Shown: positions 6,272-13,323 of the stretch, piece by piece
Numbering within the stretch: position 1 is the first letter of the stretch
Layout: every line of letters starts with the position of its first letter
NCBI GenBank assembly: GCA_902765585.1
Contig: CACXAG010000002.1
Location: forward strand, 1 to 45,552
DNA: 45,552 nt
Direction of reading: 5' to 3'
From: an uncultured Prevotellaceae bacterium
GTDB taxonomy: Bacteria; Bacteroidota; Bacteroidia; Bacteroidales; Bacteroidaceae
Notes under the pieces: model-generated
The model's input: the letters and a program-made list of their open reading frames with translations, nothing else
Database searches by the model: none
Told to the model about the DNA's origin: nothing
Made by a program: the position numbers and the translations under genes

Positions 6272-6827
6272 TTTTCAAGATGTCATGTTGCCCATTAGTA
6301 TAATATTCGCCATTGTCTTCTGGACGGAAGCCTAAGCGAATGAATTCATCGTGTACTTCTTGCATGGTGGCAAGACGAGCTTCGGCAATATAAGGTTGGA
6401 TAAGTATAGCACATACTTTGCCTTCTCTGTTCTCGCCAAAGCCAATCATACGATAAGAACAAGCATCAAAATAAACGTTATGTGCTTTAATACGCTCAAA
6501 AAAAGATGTTATATTATCATCAGAATAACGGAAATCGTTTAATTTGACTATTTCCGTTTGGTCATGCGAGATATATGTTTCATTCTCAGACCCACGGTCA
6601 AAAAACTCGCCAAGCACACTACAGTCGCTATACCAGCAGCCATGTTCCTGTGCCCATTTCTTGAGCCTTACCAGTTGGACTGACTTGCAAGCCGTTGTTC
6701 CCGCAAGAGCTTTAATCTCCTCAAGGACTCCTCTCGCGACTGCGGATGCGCTTTCCAGTATGCAACTTGCGCTCTCATTTCGGCATTCACTTTCTTGTGA
6801 TATTCGTTCAGTTTTATCTCCATTCAT
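6240..6827 (-). CDS. kinase-like protein resembling polyvalent-protein kinases, C-terminus altered
   Basis: The 195-aa protein has features of the protein-kinase-like domain found in phage and plasmid polyvalent proteins. These are an N-terminal helical lead, RGSENETYISHDQTEIVKLN (a beta pair with a candidate ATP-binding lysine), SFFERIKAHN, and YRMIGFGENREGKVCAILIQ followed by PYIAEARLAT, DEFIRLGF and YYTNGQHDI. In the family I recall, the sequence after this should continue with an N and a D of the metal-binding site (DLxPxNVL, then FIDT). Here it instead ends LKSAHRNREFVY. The catalytic end therefore seems lost or replaced, next to an HTH fragment in another frame. A strong promoter at 6853-6884 precedes it. 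It is likely a decaying accessory gene. The family is a recollection of motif order, not a search result. Confidence 0.6.
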   Translation of the reverse strand: MNGDKTERISQESECRNESASCILESASAVARGVLEEIKALAGTTACKSVQLVRLKKWAQEHGCWYSDCSVLGEFFDRGSENETYISHDQTEIVKLNDFRYSDDNITSFFERIKAHNVYFDACSYRMIGFGENREGKVCAILIQPYIAEARLATMQEVHDEFIRLGFRPEDNGEYYTNGQHDILKSAHRNREFVY

Positions 6828-6852
6828 TCTTCTTTTATATGGTTACGCGTTG

Positions 6853-6884
6853 CAAAGATACAAACTAATTTCCAATTCTCCAAA
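6853..6884 (-). promoter_or_regulatory. promoter of the kinase-like gene (within repeat copy B)
   Basis: Minus-strand TTTG (6881-6884), a 20-bp spacer and TATCTTTG (6853-6860) match the consensus exactly. The expected leader to ATG 6827 is about 20 nt. Confidence 0.75.
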
Positions 6885-6902
6885 TTTGTATGAATCAATG
6901 GA
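6856..6902. repeat. 47-bp direct repeat, copy B
   Basis: This is the partner of 780-826, in the same orientation with three mismatches. Here it contains an intact promoter. Homology begins inside the -7 box and ends about 20 bp upstream of the -33 element. Confidence 0.85.
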
Positions 6903-7028
6903 ATAGTTTTTTGTTTCCTCCCATGATTCTCGCTTCGCACTCTTCCAATTCTGACTCAGGCGGTTTCGGTGTGCACATGATTGTCGAAGAGACAAAAAGT
7001 TTGGAAACCCAAAAAAAGAATGGAAAAG

Positions 7029-7060
7029 TTTGGAGGATAAGCGAAAATTGCCTATATTTG
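7029..7060 (+). promoter_or_regulatory. consensus promoter of a candidate small RNA
   Basis: TTTG (7029-7032), a 20-bp spacer and TATATTTG (7053-7060) are a perfect match to the Bacteroidetes promoter. No convincing protein gene follows. The transcript would start near 7066. Confidence 0.75.
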
Positions 7061-7065
7061 CAGCG

Positions 7066-7215
7066 TGAAAGGAGAAGCCAAGTAGAGCCACGATGTGCGG
7101 AACGGTGGCATGGCTGCGGGGTAAAGCCTGTGGAGATGATGAGCAATTCGACCTTGCCGCTTGGTTTCCTTCACTCAAATACAGAGCTGGTCACGAGTTG
7201 GCCAGCTTTTATATT
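7066..7215 (+). ncRNA. candidate structured small RNA
   Basis: The expected transcript of about 150 nt begins GTGAAAGGAGAAGCCAAG. That end can pair with CTTGGTTTCCTTCAC near 7162-7176, closing a long outer stem. Internal short stems such as GCCAC/GTGGC lie around 7086-7111. A terminator follows: arms AGCTGGTC and GGCCAGCT around 7184-7206, with a 7-nt loop and a T-rich tail. A competing 75-codon frame (7093-7320) runs past the terminator and looks unlike a protein. I cannot assign a known RNA family: the SRP GGAAG loop is absent and I see no tmRNA features. 6S-like or a small regulatory RNA remain possible. Boundaries are approximate. Confidence 0.45.
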
Positions 7216-7268
7216 TTCTGGTACTTAGGCAGTGTGAACTCAGCAGGGTCTTTGGGCGAAAAACGACG

Positions 7269-7348
7269 AGCCGTAATGCCGTGGGGCACGAGCCGTAATC
7301 TCACCCTCGACGAGCCGTAATCTCGTCGAGGGTGAGCCGTAATGTCGT
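7269..7348. repeat. four GAGCCGTAAT repeats around a perfect hairpin
   Basis: GAGCCGTAAT occurs four times in about 80 bp. The two central copies build a perfect 15-bp stem (7300-7314 with 7322-7336) with loop CCGTAAT. The outer copies carry partial palindromes (GTCGTGAG, GTGGGGCAC). It could be a transcription terminator without a T-run, a protein-binding cluster or a mobile palindromic unit. No gene overlaps it. Confidence 0.6.
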
Positions 7349-7355
7349 GAGAAAC

Positions 7356-7584
7356 TGTGACAGATGATGTTGAATTTCAGATGTGTCACAGATGTGTCAC
7401 GGATGTGTCACAGCAAAAACCAGAATCTATCAAGCTGATAATAAGCAAATTAAAGAACACTCTTTCTCTCTGTGACGGATGTGACAGATAAAAAAGGAAA
7501 AATTGAGGGTCTAAATAAAAAAAATAAAACTAGCATGAAAGGAATAGATTGTATCTGTCACAGGCACGATCTGTCACAGACACA
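7356..7584. repeat. cluster of TGTGACA/TGTCACA repeats
   Basis: At least nine copies of TGTGAC or its complement GTCACA occur here, in three groups (7356-7415, 7470-7487, 7556-7584). Several are spaced about 10-11 bp apart, as in GATGTGTCACAGATGTGTCAC. The short frames crossing it are repeat translations, not genes. From memory, similar arrays occur beside VirE/primase-like genes in Bacteroidales; none is intact here. Confidence 0.55.
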
Positions 7585-7617
7585 AAAAAAGCGGTCCGCT
7601 TCATGGAAACGAACCGC
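7584..7617 (-). terminator. Rho-independent terminator (minus strand)
   Basis: Arms GCGGTCCGCTTC (7591-7602) and GAAACGAACCGC (7606-7617) pair with two G-U pairs. On the minus strand seven T follow. It is a second terminator about 200 nt past galE, or the end of a lost gene in 7617-7741. I find no supported ORF there. Confidence 0.65.
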
Positions 7618-7741
7618 AACAAAAAGAAGGATGAAACACATAGCAACTGCTCGATGTCGGAGTCCGGCTTCCCCATCTCCTGCAAAATGAGTATGACCAA
7701 ATAGCACGGCCATGACCTATAACTACAGTAACTGAAACAAT

Positions 7742-7777
7742 CACCGCGCCAGCATGCTGATGCAGACTGGCGCGGTG
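7742..7777 (-). terminator. terminator of galE
   Basis: A perfect 11-bp stem, CACCGCGCCAG with CTGGCGCGGTG, and a 14-nt loop lie 39 nt after the galE stop codon. The T-rich tail on the minus strand is short (ATTGTTTC). Confidence 0.75.
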
Positions 7778-7815
7778 TTGTATGGTCAGGGATTAATCCT
7801 CGACTGGGAAAAGCC

Positions 7816-8856
7816 CTACTGGATGCCGTCTTCACGAAGTTTCTGCTGCCACTTCCAGGCAGACTTCAGCACCTCGTCAGTAGGAGTTTCGGCCTTCCAG
7901 CCCAACACGCGGTTAGCCTTGTCGACATTGCCCCAGACCTGTTCGATGTCGCCCTCGCGACGAGGGGCATAGGTCCAGTTGACTTTGACACCGGTGGCAC
8001 GCTCGAAGCCCTGAACGACTTCCAGCGTGGAGAGGCCGCGGCCTGTGCCGATGTTGAAGACTTCAACGGCATCGGTCTCAGGATTATCGAGCACGCGCTC
8101 CATAGCCTTGACATGAGCCTTGGCCAAGTCGACGACATAGATGTAGTCGCGGATGCAGGTGTGGTCGGGCGTGTTGTAGTCATTGCCGAAAATCTTCAGC
8201 TGTCCGCGAATGCCCATAGCCGTCTGGGTAACGAAGGGAATGAGGTTCATGGGCACGCCGTTGGGCAGCTCGCCGATGAGTGCCGTGGGATGTGCGCCAA
8301 TGGGGTTGAAGTAGCGCAGGATGACCGACTTGATGGGGGCACCAGAGTGGATGTAGTCCTGGATAATCTCCTCGTTGATCTGCTTGGTATTGCCGTAGGG
8401 CGACATGGCTTTCTGGATGGGCGCATCCTCAGTCACGGGCAGGTGCTCCTGGGAAGGCTGTCCGTAGACGGTGCACGAGCTGGAGAAGATGATGCCCTTG
8501 ACATCGTACTTGGGCATGAGCTCCAGCAGGTTGATGAGACTCGTCAGGTTGTTGCGATAGTACATCAGGGGCTTCTCTACGCTCTCGCCCACAGCCTTGG
8601 AGGCGGCAAAGTGGATGATACCCTCGATGTTGGGATACTTCTTGAACACGTTCTCGAGGGCCTCCAGGTCGCAGCAGTCCACCTTCTCGAAGGCGGGGCG
8701 AATGCCTGTAATCTTCTCGATGCCGTCCACGACAGCTGCGTTAGAGTTGGAGAGGTTGTCGATGATGACGACCTCGTAACCTGCTTCCTGTAATTCGACG
8801 GTGGTGTGACTGCCGATGAATCCTGTTCCACCCGTCACCAGAATTGTTTGTTTCAT
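7816..8856 (-). CDS. galE: UDP-glucose 4-epimerase
   Basis: The 346-aa extended short-chain dehydrogenase/reductase interconverts UDP-glucose and UDP-galactose in the cytoplasm. It feeds the Leloir pathway and glycan synthesis. The NAD-binding motif TGGTGFIGSH is at residues 8-17 and HFAAS at 82-86. The catalytic Ser/Thr region SSSCTVYG is near 125-132, and the YxxxK pair is Tyr154/Lys158 in SPYGNTK. The C-terminal substrate part has FNIGTGRG and VQGFERATG. Length and motif spacing are normal for GalE. It stands alone between the tRNA-Asp terminator and its own terminator, with high GC and codon use like the core genes. No strong consensus promoter is obvious between 8857 and 8897. Confidence 0.96.
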   Translation of the reverse strand: MKQTILVTGGTGFIGSHTTVELQEAGYEVVIIDNLSNSNAAVVDGIEKITGIRPAFEKVDCCDLEALENVFKKYPNIEGIIHFAASKAVGESVEKPLMYYRNNLTSLINLLELMPKYDVKGIIFSSSCTVYGQPSQEHLPVTEDAPIQKAMSPYGNTKQINEEIIQDYIHSGAPIKSVILRYFNPIGAHPTALIGELPNGVPMNLIPFVTQTAMGIRGQLKIFGNDYNTPDHTCIRDYIYVVDLAKAHVKAMERVLDNPETDAVEVFNIGTGRGLSTLEVVQGFERATGVKVNWTYAPRREGDIEQVWGNVDKANRVLGWKAETPTDEVLKSAWKWQQKLREDGIQ

Positions 8857-8890
8857 ACCAGTAATTATTGTTGTTGATAGTTCTCAGTTA

Positions 8891-8928
8891 TTAAAAAAGC
8901 TCACGGAACGCTGATGTTCCTGTGAGCT
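8891..8928 (-). terminator. terminator of the tRNA-Asp operon
   Basis: AGCTCACGGAAC (8898-8909) pairs with GTTCCTGTGAGCT. On the minus strand it is followed by TTTTTT. It lies 17 nt after the second tRNA. Confidence 0.8.
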
Positions 8929-8944
8929 CCCATTGTTGTTCCAG

Positions 8945-9018
8945 CGGTGCGTACGAGACTCGAACTCGTGACCTCCTGCGTGACAGGCAGGCATTCTAAC
9001 CTACTGAACTAACGCACC
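8945..9018 (-). tRNA. tRNA-Asp (GTC)
   Basis: The 74-nt cloverleaf has acceptor GGTGCGT/ACGCACC and discriminator G. The anticodon arm is CCTGTCACGC with anticodon GTC, and the T arm is ACGAGTTCGAGTCTCGT. CCA is not encoded. It is the second of two identical tandem genes sharing one promoter and one terminator. Confidence 0.97.
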
Positions 9019-9053
9019 AATGTCCTTTTTCAATTCAATCTTTTCACTTTCAG

Positions 9054-9127
9054 CGGTGCGTACGAGACTCGAACTCGTGACCTCCTGCGTGACAGGCAGG
9101 CATTCTAACCTACTGAACTAACGCACC
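9054..9127 (-). tRNA. tRNA-Asp (GTC), tandem copy
   Basis: The mature sequence is identical to the tRNA at 8945-9018, from which a 35-nt spacer separates it. It is the promoter-proximal copy of the pair. Confidence 0.97.
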
Positions 9128-9157
9128 GGAAATGCCTCATTATTCATTTAGCGGGTG

Positions 9158-9188
9158 CAAAGGTAATGAGAATTTTTGAAAACACAAA
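9158..9188 (-). promoter_or_regulatory. promoter of the tRNA-Asp pair
   Basis: Minus-strand TTTG (9185-9188), a 19-bp spacer and TACCTTTG (9158-9165) fit the consensus and lie about 30 nt upstream of the mature 5' end. Confidence 0.75.
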
Positions 9189-9205
9189 ACTTTTTGCGAA
9201 AAACT

Positions 9206-9718
9206 TTATAAAAATCTTTGCATAAGTAGTGCATCATGGAAGGAATGCCCCTCGGAGAGCCAGTCTTTCAGACGTGCCTGTTCCTGAAAACCGGCCTGAC
9301 GGAACAAGCCGATGGCTGCCTCGTTGCCTGCATCTATGACGGCATACAGCTGGTGCAGGTGCAGCACGTCGAGGGCATATTGGCACAAGTCGACCAATGC
9401 CAGACGAGCATAGCCGCGACGGCGGAAGGCATCGATGATGACGATACCCACCTCGGCACGCATGTGCTGCGGTTCGAAGTGTACCACGTCAGCCATGCCG
9501 ACGGTCTCGCCCTCCGCATTCTCGATGACCAGCCGCACCTGACGGTCGGCATAGATGTCGTCACTGGACGTTGCCACATAGTCGTGGAGCGTATAGCGGC
9601 TGTAGGGCACGTTGGTGGCGCCGACATTCCACAACGAACGGTCGTTCTCAATACGGTAGAGCACATCGAGGTCCTCTGGTTCAATGGCTCGGAGACGGAT
9701 GACGGGATTCTGGTTCAT
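9206..9718 (-). CDS. GNAT-family N-acetyltransferase (RimL/SpeG-like)
   Basis: The 170-aa cytoplasmic enzyme has the GNAT layout. It begins IRLRAIEPEDLDVLYRIEND, has a beta-strand pair around RLVIENAEGETVGMADVVHF, and the acetyl-CoA loop RRRGYARLA at residues 99-107. AGNEAAIGLFRQAGFQEQAR follows as the C-terminal beta-alpha unit. This subgroup includes ribosomal-protein and spermidine acetyltransferases. The acceptor (alpha-amine, spermidine or a small molecule) cannot be told from sequence. Its start codon overlaps the end of the upstream glycosyltransferase by 4 nt, so the two are translationally coupled. Confidence 0.9.
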   Translation of the reverse strand: MNQNPVIRLRAIEPEDLDVLYRIENDRSLWNVGATNVPYSRYTLHDYVATSSDDIYADRQVRLVIENAEGETVGMADVVHFEPQHMRAEVGIVIIDAFRRRGYARLALVDLCQYALDVLHLHQLYAVIDAGNEAAIGLFRQAGFQEQARLKDWLSEGHSFHDALLMQRFL

Positions 9719-10587
9719 GGGTTGTCGTTATGCTGTGGATGGATAAAATGGTGCAGGCGCTGACCCAGCATCTGCAGCAGCGCCAGCAGGGCGCGGAAGT
9801 AGATGGCGGCCTGGATGGGCAGCGAGAAGATGAAGCTGAGGTGGTTGTAGTGCTTGCGGAAGAAAATGAGCATGGCCTGGTAGAAGGTGTGGACGTAGCG
9901 GAACGACGTCTTCTGCGTCGACTCGCCCTTATAGTGCACGATGTCGTAAGGCAGGTACCAGTTCTGCCAGCCTCCCTTCAGCAGACGATAGCTGAGATCG
10001 ATGTCCTCGCCATACATGAAGAAGTCCTCGTCGAGCAGTCCCACCTGGTCGAGGGCCTTGCGGCGCAACAGACAAAAAGCACCGCTGATGGCCTCAATCT
10101 GGCACGGCTGGTCCCACGGCAGATTGCTCATATAGTAGCGGCGCGTGAAGCCCAGCATTTTCAGCATGGCCACCCAGGGCGAGGGAATGGCCCGGCGCGA
10201 CTCCGGAGCAGGCTGACCATCGCGCGTCAGCATGCGCACCCCTGCCCCACCCGCCTCGGGATGAGCATCCATGAAGTCCAGACAGCCCTTGATGGTGGGC
10301 TCGTAGACGACGGTATCGGGATTCAGCAGCAACACGTACTCGGCCTTGGACTTGCGGATGGCCTGATTGTTGGCACGGGCAAAGCCCACATTATCGGTAT
10401 TGGCGATAAAGCGTACGTCTTTATGCCGCTGGCGCAGGTGTTTCACGGTGCCGTCGGTAGAATGGTTATCGACCACGAACACCTCGCCGTCAATACCCTC
10501 CAAGGCACTCTTCACGCTCTGCAGGCACTCGTCCAGCAGTTTGCGAACGTTGTAACTGACGATGACTATGCTGATTTTCTTGGCCAT
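9715..10587 (-). CDS. GT2 family glycosyltransferase
   Basis: The 290-aa protein is read from ATG 10587 (MAKKISIVIVSYNV). It is a GT-A fold inverting glycosyltransferase of the rhamnosyltransferase-like GT2 group. Visible motifs are DNHSTDGT for the nucleotide site, NPDT as DxD-like metal site, EAISGAFCLLRRKALDQVG and the late acidic motif EDIDLSYRLLKGG. The C-terminus (FIFSLPIQAAIYFRALLALL) is hydrophobic and may touch the membrane. A frame extended to 10602 exists, but its extra residues come from the upstream gene. The gene overlaps the small membrane-protein gene by 22 nt at its start and the acetyltransferase by 4 nt at its end, so the three form an operon. Its donor and acceptor are unknown. 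Confidence 0.88.
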   Translation of the reverse strand: MAKKISIVIVSYNVRKLLDECLQSVKSALEGIDGEVFVVDNHSTDGTVKHLRQRHKDVRFIANTDNVGFARANNQAIRKSKAEYVLLLNPDTVVYEPTIKGCLDFMDAHPEAGGAGVRMLTRDGQPAPESRRAIPSPWVAMLKMLGFTRRYYMSNLPWDQPCQIEAISGAFCLLRRKALDQVGLLDEDFFMYGEDIDLSYRLLKGGWQNWYLPYDIVHYKGESTQKTSFRYVHTFYQAMLIFFRKHYNHLSFIFSLPIQAAIYFRALLALLQMLGQRLHHFIHPQHNDNP

Positions 10588-10805
10588 ACGAAGGGAATGC
10601 AAAGTAAGAGGATGACGCCCAGATAGAAGAAAGGCGTTGTGCGGTAGATGAGGTATAGGATGCCGTTAGCCAGCAGCGGTACGACAATCAGCGCCAGTCG
10701 CAGCCATTGGTTCTTCTTGAACAGGCGCAATCCCAAGTAGGCACACACCAGCGTACCTATCTCCATCACCGTTGTCAGCAGAAATTGTATTGTCTCGTTA
10801 TTCAT
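10566..10805 (-). CDS. small three-helix membrane protein
   Basis: This 79-aa protein appears to have three hydrophobic segments: FLLTTVMEIGTLVCAYLGL, LALIVVPLLANGILYLI and FYLGVILLLCIPFVW. Short basic turns lie between them (RLFKKNQWLR, YRTTP). No family is recognised. The gene starts about 50 nt after recR on the same strand and overlaps the GT2 gene. A role in the same glycan step (for example a scaffold or small transport unit) is possible but unsupported. Confidence 0.7.
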   Translation of the reverse strand: MNNETIQFLLTTVMEIGTLVCAYLGLRLFKKNQWLRLALIVVPLLANGILYLIYRTTPFFYLGVILLLCIPFVWPRKSA

Positions 10806-10856
10806 TATTCTCTATTCTTTATTATTTATTCTTTAGGCCGAAGGCCGCTAACCGCT

Positions 10857-11477
10857 TCACTTTCCCTCGAACGGTGTGCGGTTCAGGATGGACCGTCCCA
10901 GCGTCACCTCGTCGGTATACTCCAGTTCGTCGCCAACGCTGATGCCTCGGGCAATGATGCTCAGTTTCACATCCGTAAAGGGCGCCAGTTTGCGGAAGAT
11001 GTAGAAGCAGGTCGTGTCGCCCTCCATCGTGGAACCCAGCGCCAGAATGACTTCCTGGATGCCGCCTGCCGCCACCCTGTTGACCAAGGAGTCGATTTCC
11101 AGGTCGTTGGGGCCTATGCCGTCCATGGGCGAGATGACACCACCCAGGACATGGTAGAGTCCGTTGAACTGCTGCGTATTCTCGACAGCCATCACGTCCT
11201 GGATATTCTCCACCACACAGACGATAGAGCTGTCGCGGCGCGGGTCGCTACAAATGGGGCAGGTTTCGCTGTCGCTGATGTTGTGGCACACGTGGCAATA
11301 GCGGACCTCCTCTACCAAGCGCCCGACGGCATCGGCAAACTGCGCCACGTCGTCGGAATCCTGCCGCAACAGGTGCAGCACCAGTCGCAGGGCCGTCTTG
11401 CGCCCTATGCCTGGCAGCTTGGCGAACTCCTGTACCGCCCGTTCTAACAGTTGTGATGGATATTGTTGTTGTATCAT
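10857..11477 (-). CDS. recR: recombination mediator protein RecR
   Basis: The 206-aa protein acts with RecF/RecO in loading RecA at gaps. It has the N-terminal helix-hairpin-helix [12 protein letters not shown] (residues 21-32) and the C4 zinc finger CHVCHN..CPIC (Cys61, 64, 73, 76). A Toprim domain follows, from about residue 84 ([14 protein letters not shown]) through [12 protein letters not shown] and [19 protein letters not shown]. Length is normal. It starts downstream of the ABC-F gene across a short repeat-filled spacer of 28 nt and is probably co-transcribed with it. Confidence 0.97.
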   Translation of the reverse strand: MIQQQYPSQLLERAVQEFAKLPGIGRKTALRLVLHLLRQDSDDVAQFADAVGRLVEEVRYCHVCHNISDSETCPICSDPRRDSSIVCVVENIQDVMAVENTQQFNGLYHVLGGVISPMDGIGPNDLEIDSLVNRVAAGGIQEVILALGSTMEGDTTCFYIFRKLAPFTDVKLSIIARGISVGDELEYTDEVTLGRSILNRTPFEGK

Positions 11478-11479
11478 TT

Positions 11480-11520
11480 ATCATTCAATGTTCAACGTTC
11501 AACGTTCAATGTTCAATGTC
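11480..11520. repeat. GTTCAAYGTTCAAYGT short tandem repeat
   Basis: About four units of GTTCAACG/GTTCAATG fill the recR-ABC-F spacer and supply the last codons (DIEH) and stop region of the ABC-F gene. The same motif occurs inside rimO at 18486-18584. It is a dispersed repeat, known to me from other Prevotella sequences as translated MFNVQ runs. Confidence 0.7.
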
Positions 11521-13287
11521 ACTCAGTTCCAGCCAGCGCATGGACTTTTCGTCCAGCTCGTCGTTCAGCACGGGCAGGCGCTTGCTCATGGCGGTAATCT
11601 CGTCAACGGAGGTAGTACCGCCACAGAGGGCTTCTTCTATCTGTTTTTTCTCGGCTTCCAGCGCCTCGATGTCCTTCTCCAACTGCTCCATCTCGCGCTT
11701 CTCCTTGTACGACAAGCGCCGACGGTCGTCGTGGCGGTAGCTGGGCTTATTCGTTTCCCTAGAATCTCTAGATTCTCTAGACTCTCTATAGTCTCTAGAA
11801 TCTTCCATCGACGCCCACTCGCGGTACTGCGTATAGTTGCCTGGGAAGTCCTTGATGACACCGTTGCCCTTGAACACCAGCAGGTGGTCTACCACCTTGT
11901 CCATGAAGTAACGGTCGTGGCTGACGACGATGACGCAGCCAGGGAAGTCCTGCAGGTATTCCTCCAGAATCTGCAGCGTCACGATGTCGAGGTCGTTGGT
12001 GGGCTCGTCGAGCACCAGGAAGTTAGGGTTCTGCATCAGGACCGTACAGAGGTACAGCTTGCGGCGCTCGCCACCACTCAGCTTATACACGTAGTTGTAC
12101 TGCTGCTCGGGGGTGAAGAGGAAATACTGTAGCAACTGCGATGCCGACAGTTTCTTGCCACCGCCCAGTTCCACATACTCTGCTATGTCGCGGACAATAT
12201 CGATGACCTTCTGCTGCTCATTGAATTGCAGGCCTTCCTGCGAAAAGTAGCCGAACTTCACCGTTTCGCCGATGATGATGCGGCCATCGTCCACAGGCAC
12301 CTCGCCCAACAACATCTTAATGAACGTCGACTTGCCCGTGCCGTTATTGCCCACGATGCCCATCTTCTCGAACCGCGAGAAGTTATAGTAGAAGTCCTTC
12401 AGAATGACCACATCATCGAACTTCTTCGAGATATACTGGCACTCGAAAATCTTACTACCTATATATATATTAGAGGACTTCAGCCTCAGCTGTCGCTCTT
12501 CCAAGCGCTGCTTGGCCACCTTCTCCAACTCGTAGAAGGCATCCTCACGATACTTGGCCTTATGACCACGGGCCTGGGGCATGCGACGCATCCACTCCAG
12601 CTCCGTGCGGTAGAGGTTGTTGGCACGGGCTATCTCTGCCCGACGGTTGTCGATGCGCTCCTGGCGTTTCTCCAGATAGTAGGCGTAATTGCCACGATAG
12701 GTATAGACGGTATGGTCGTCCAGTTCGAGGATGACCGAGCACACGCGGTCCAGGAAGAAACGGTCGTGGGTCACCATCAGCAACGTGCGGTTGCCGCGCT
12801 GCAGGTAGCCCTCCAGCCATTCTATCATCTCTAGGTCCAGATGGTTGGTAGGCTCGTCGAGTATCAGCAGGTCGGGTTCCGTCAACAGCACGTTGGCCAG
12901 TGCCACACGTTTCTGCTGTCCGCCAGAGAGCTGTCCCATCGGCTGCTGCAGGTTGCCGATTTTCAACTGCGTCAGCACCTGCTTGGCCTTCAGCACCTTC
13001 TCTTCCTCGCCATGATGGTTGAAGCAGGCATCCAGCACGCTCTCCTCGGGGTCGAAGGTCGGCGACTGTTCCAGAAAGCCCACCTTCAGGTCGCGGCGAT
13101 ACACCATGTCGCCAGCATCATAGCCCTCCTTGCCTGCCAGGATGCTGAGCAGCGTCGACTTACCCGTGCCGTTCTTCGCTATCAGCCCCACCTTCTGGCC
13201 TTCGCCGATGGAGAAACTGATGTCGCGGAACAGCGTCAGCGCGCCGAACGTCTTCGTCAGGTGTTGTACGTCAAGATAGGGAACCAT
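11506..13287 (-). CDS. uup: ABC-F family ATPase (Uup-like)
   Basis: The 593-aa soluble protein has two ABC cassettes and no membrane part. Cassette 1 has GLIAKNGTGKST (residues 34-45), signature LSGGQQKR (120-127) and LLILDEPTNHLD. Cassette 2 has GIVGNNGTGKST, LSGGERRK and FLVLDEPTNDLD. They are joined by the arginine-rich P-site linker (WMRRMPQARGHKAKYRE) that marks ABC-F translation factors. The C-terminal KREMEQLEKDIEALEAEKKQ coiled coil is the Uup-type tail. Uup and its relatives act on ribosomes or DNA intermediates; resistance-type functions are less likely from this architecture. The linker after cassette 2 contains a low-complexity DSRDYRESRESRDSRE run from TCTCTAGA-type DNA repeats (11755-11810). 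The final residues derive from a dispersed repeat. Confidence 0.92.
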   Translation of the reverse strand: MVPYLDVQHLTKTFGALTLFRDISFSIGEGQKVGLIAKNGTGKSTLLSILAGKEGYDAGDMVYRRDLKVGFLEQSPTFDPEESVLDACFNHHGEEEKVLKAKQVLTQLKIGNLQQPMGQLSGGQQKRVALANVLLTEPDLLILDEPTNHLDLEMIEWLEGYLQRGNRTLLMVTHDRFFLDRVCSVILELDDHTVYTYRGNYAYYLEKRQERIDNRRAEIARANNLYRTELEWMRRMPQARGHKAKYREDAFYELEKVAKQRLEERQLRLKSSNIYIGSKIFECQYISKKFDDVVILKDFYYNFSRFEKMGIVGNNGTGKSTFIKMLLGEVPVDDGRIIIGETVKFGYFSQEGLQFNEQQKVIDIVRDIAEYVELGGGKKLSASQLLQYFLFTPEQQYNYVYKLSGGERRKLYLCTVLMQNPNFLVLDEPTNDLDIVTLQILEEYLQDFPGCVIVVSHDRYFMDKVVDHLLVFKGNGVIKDFPGNYTQYREWASMEDSRDYRESRESRDSRETNKPSYRHDDRRRLSYKEKREMEQLEKDIEALEAEKKQIEEALCGGTTSVDEITAMSKRLPVLNDELDEKSMRWLELSDIEH

Positions 13288-13323
13288 TAATCTATGATCT
13301 TTATGATTTGTCCTGGGGGATGA

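Noticed and set aside
7066-7215. SRP RNA or tmRNA identity for the small-RNA candidate
   Set aside because: The conserved GGAAG-type SRP loop and the Ala-tRNA-like ends of tmRNA are absent.
7093-7320. 75-codon plus-strand frame after the perfect promoter
   Set aside because: It runs past a terminator hairpin and into the GAGCCGTAAT palindromes; the structured-RNA reading fits better.
7356-7584. CRISPR array
   Set aside because: Units are only 7-12 bp, irregularly spaced, in both orientations and without cas genes.
7472-7835. Short frames in both strands across the TGTGACA array
   Set aside because: They translate repeats and a terminator; no promoter or domain.
8113-8793. Long plus-strand frame opposite galE
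   Set aside because: It is antisense to galE; its composition mirrors galE codons and has no domain or promoter.
9236-10626. Plus-strand frames opposite the GNAT and GT2 genes
   Set aside because: Antisense frames in high-GC DNA; the minus-strand genes have complete family motifs.
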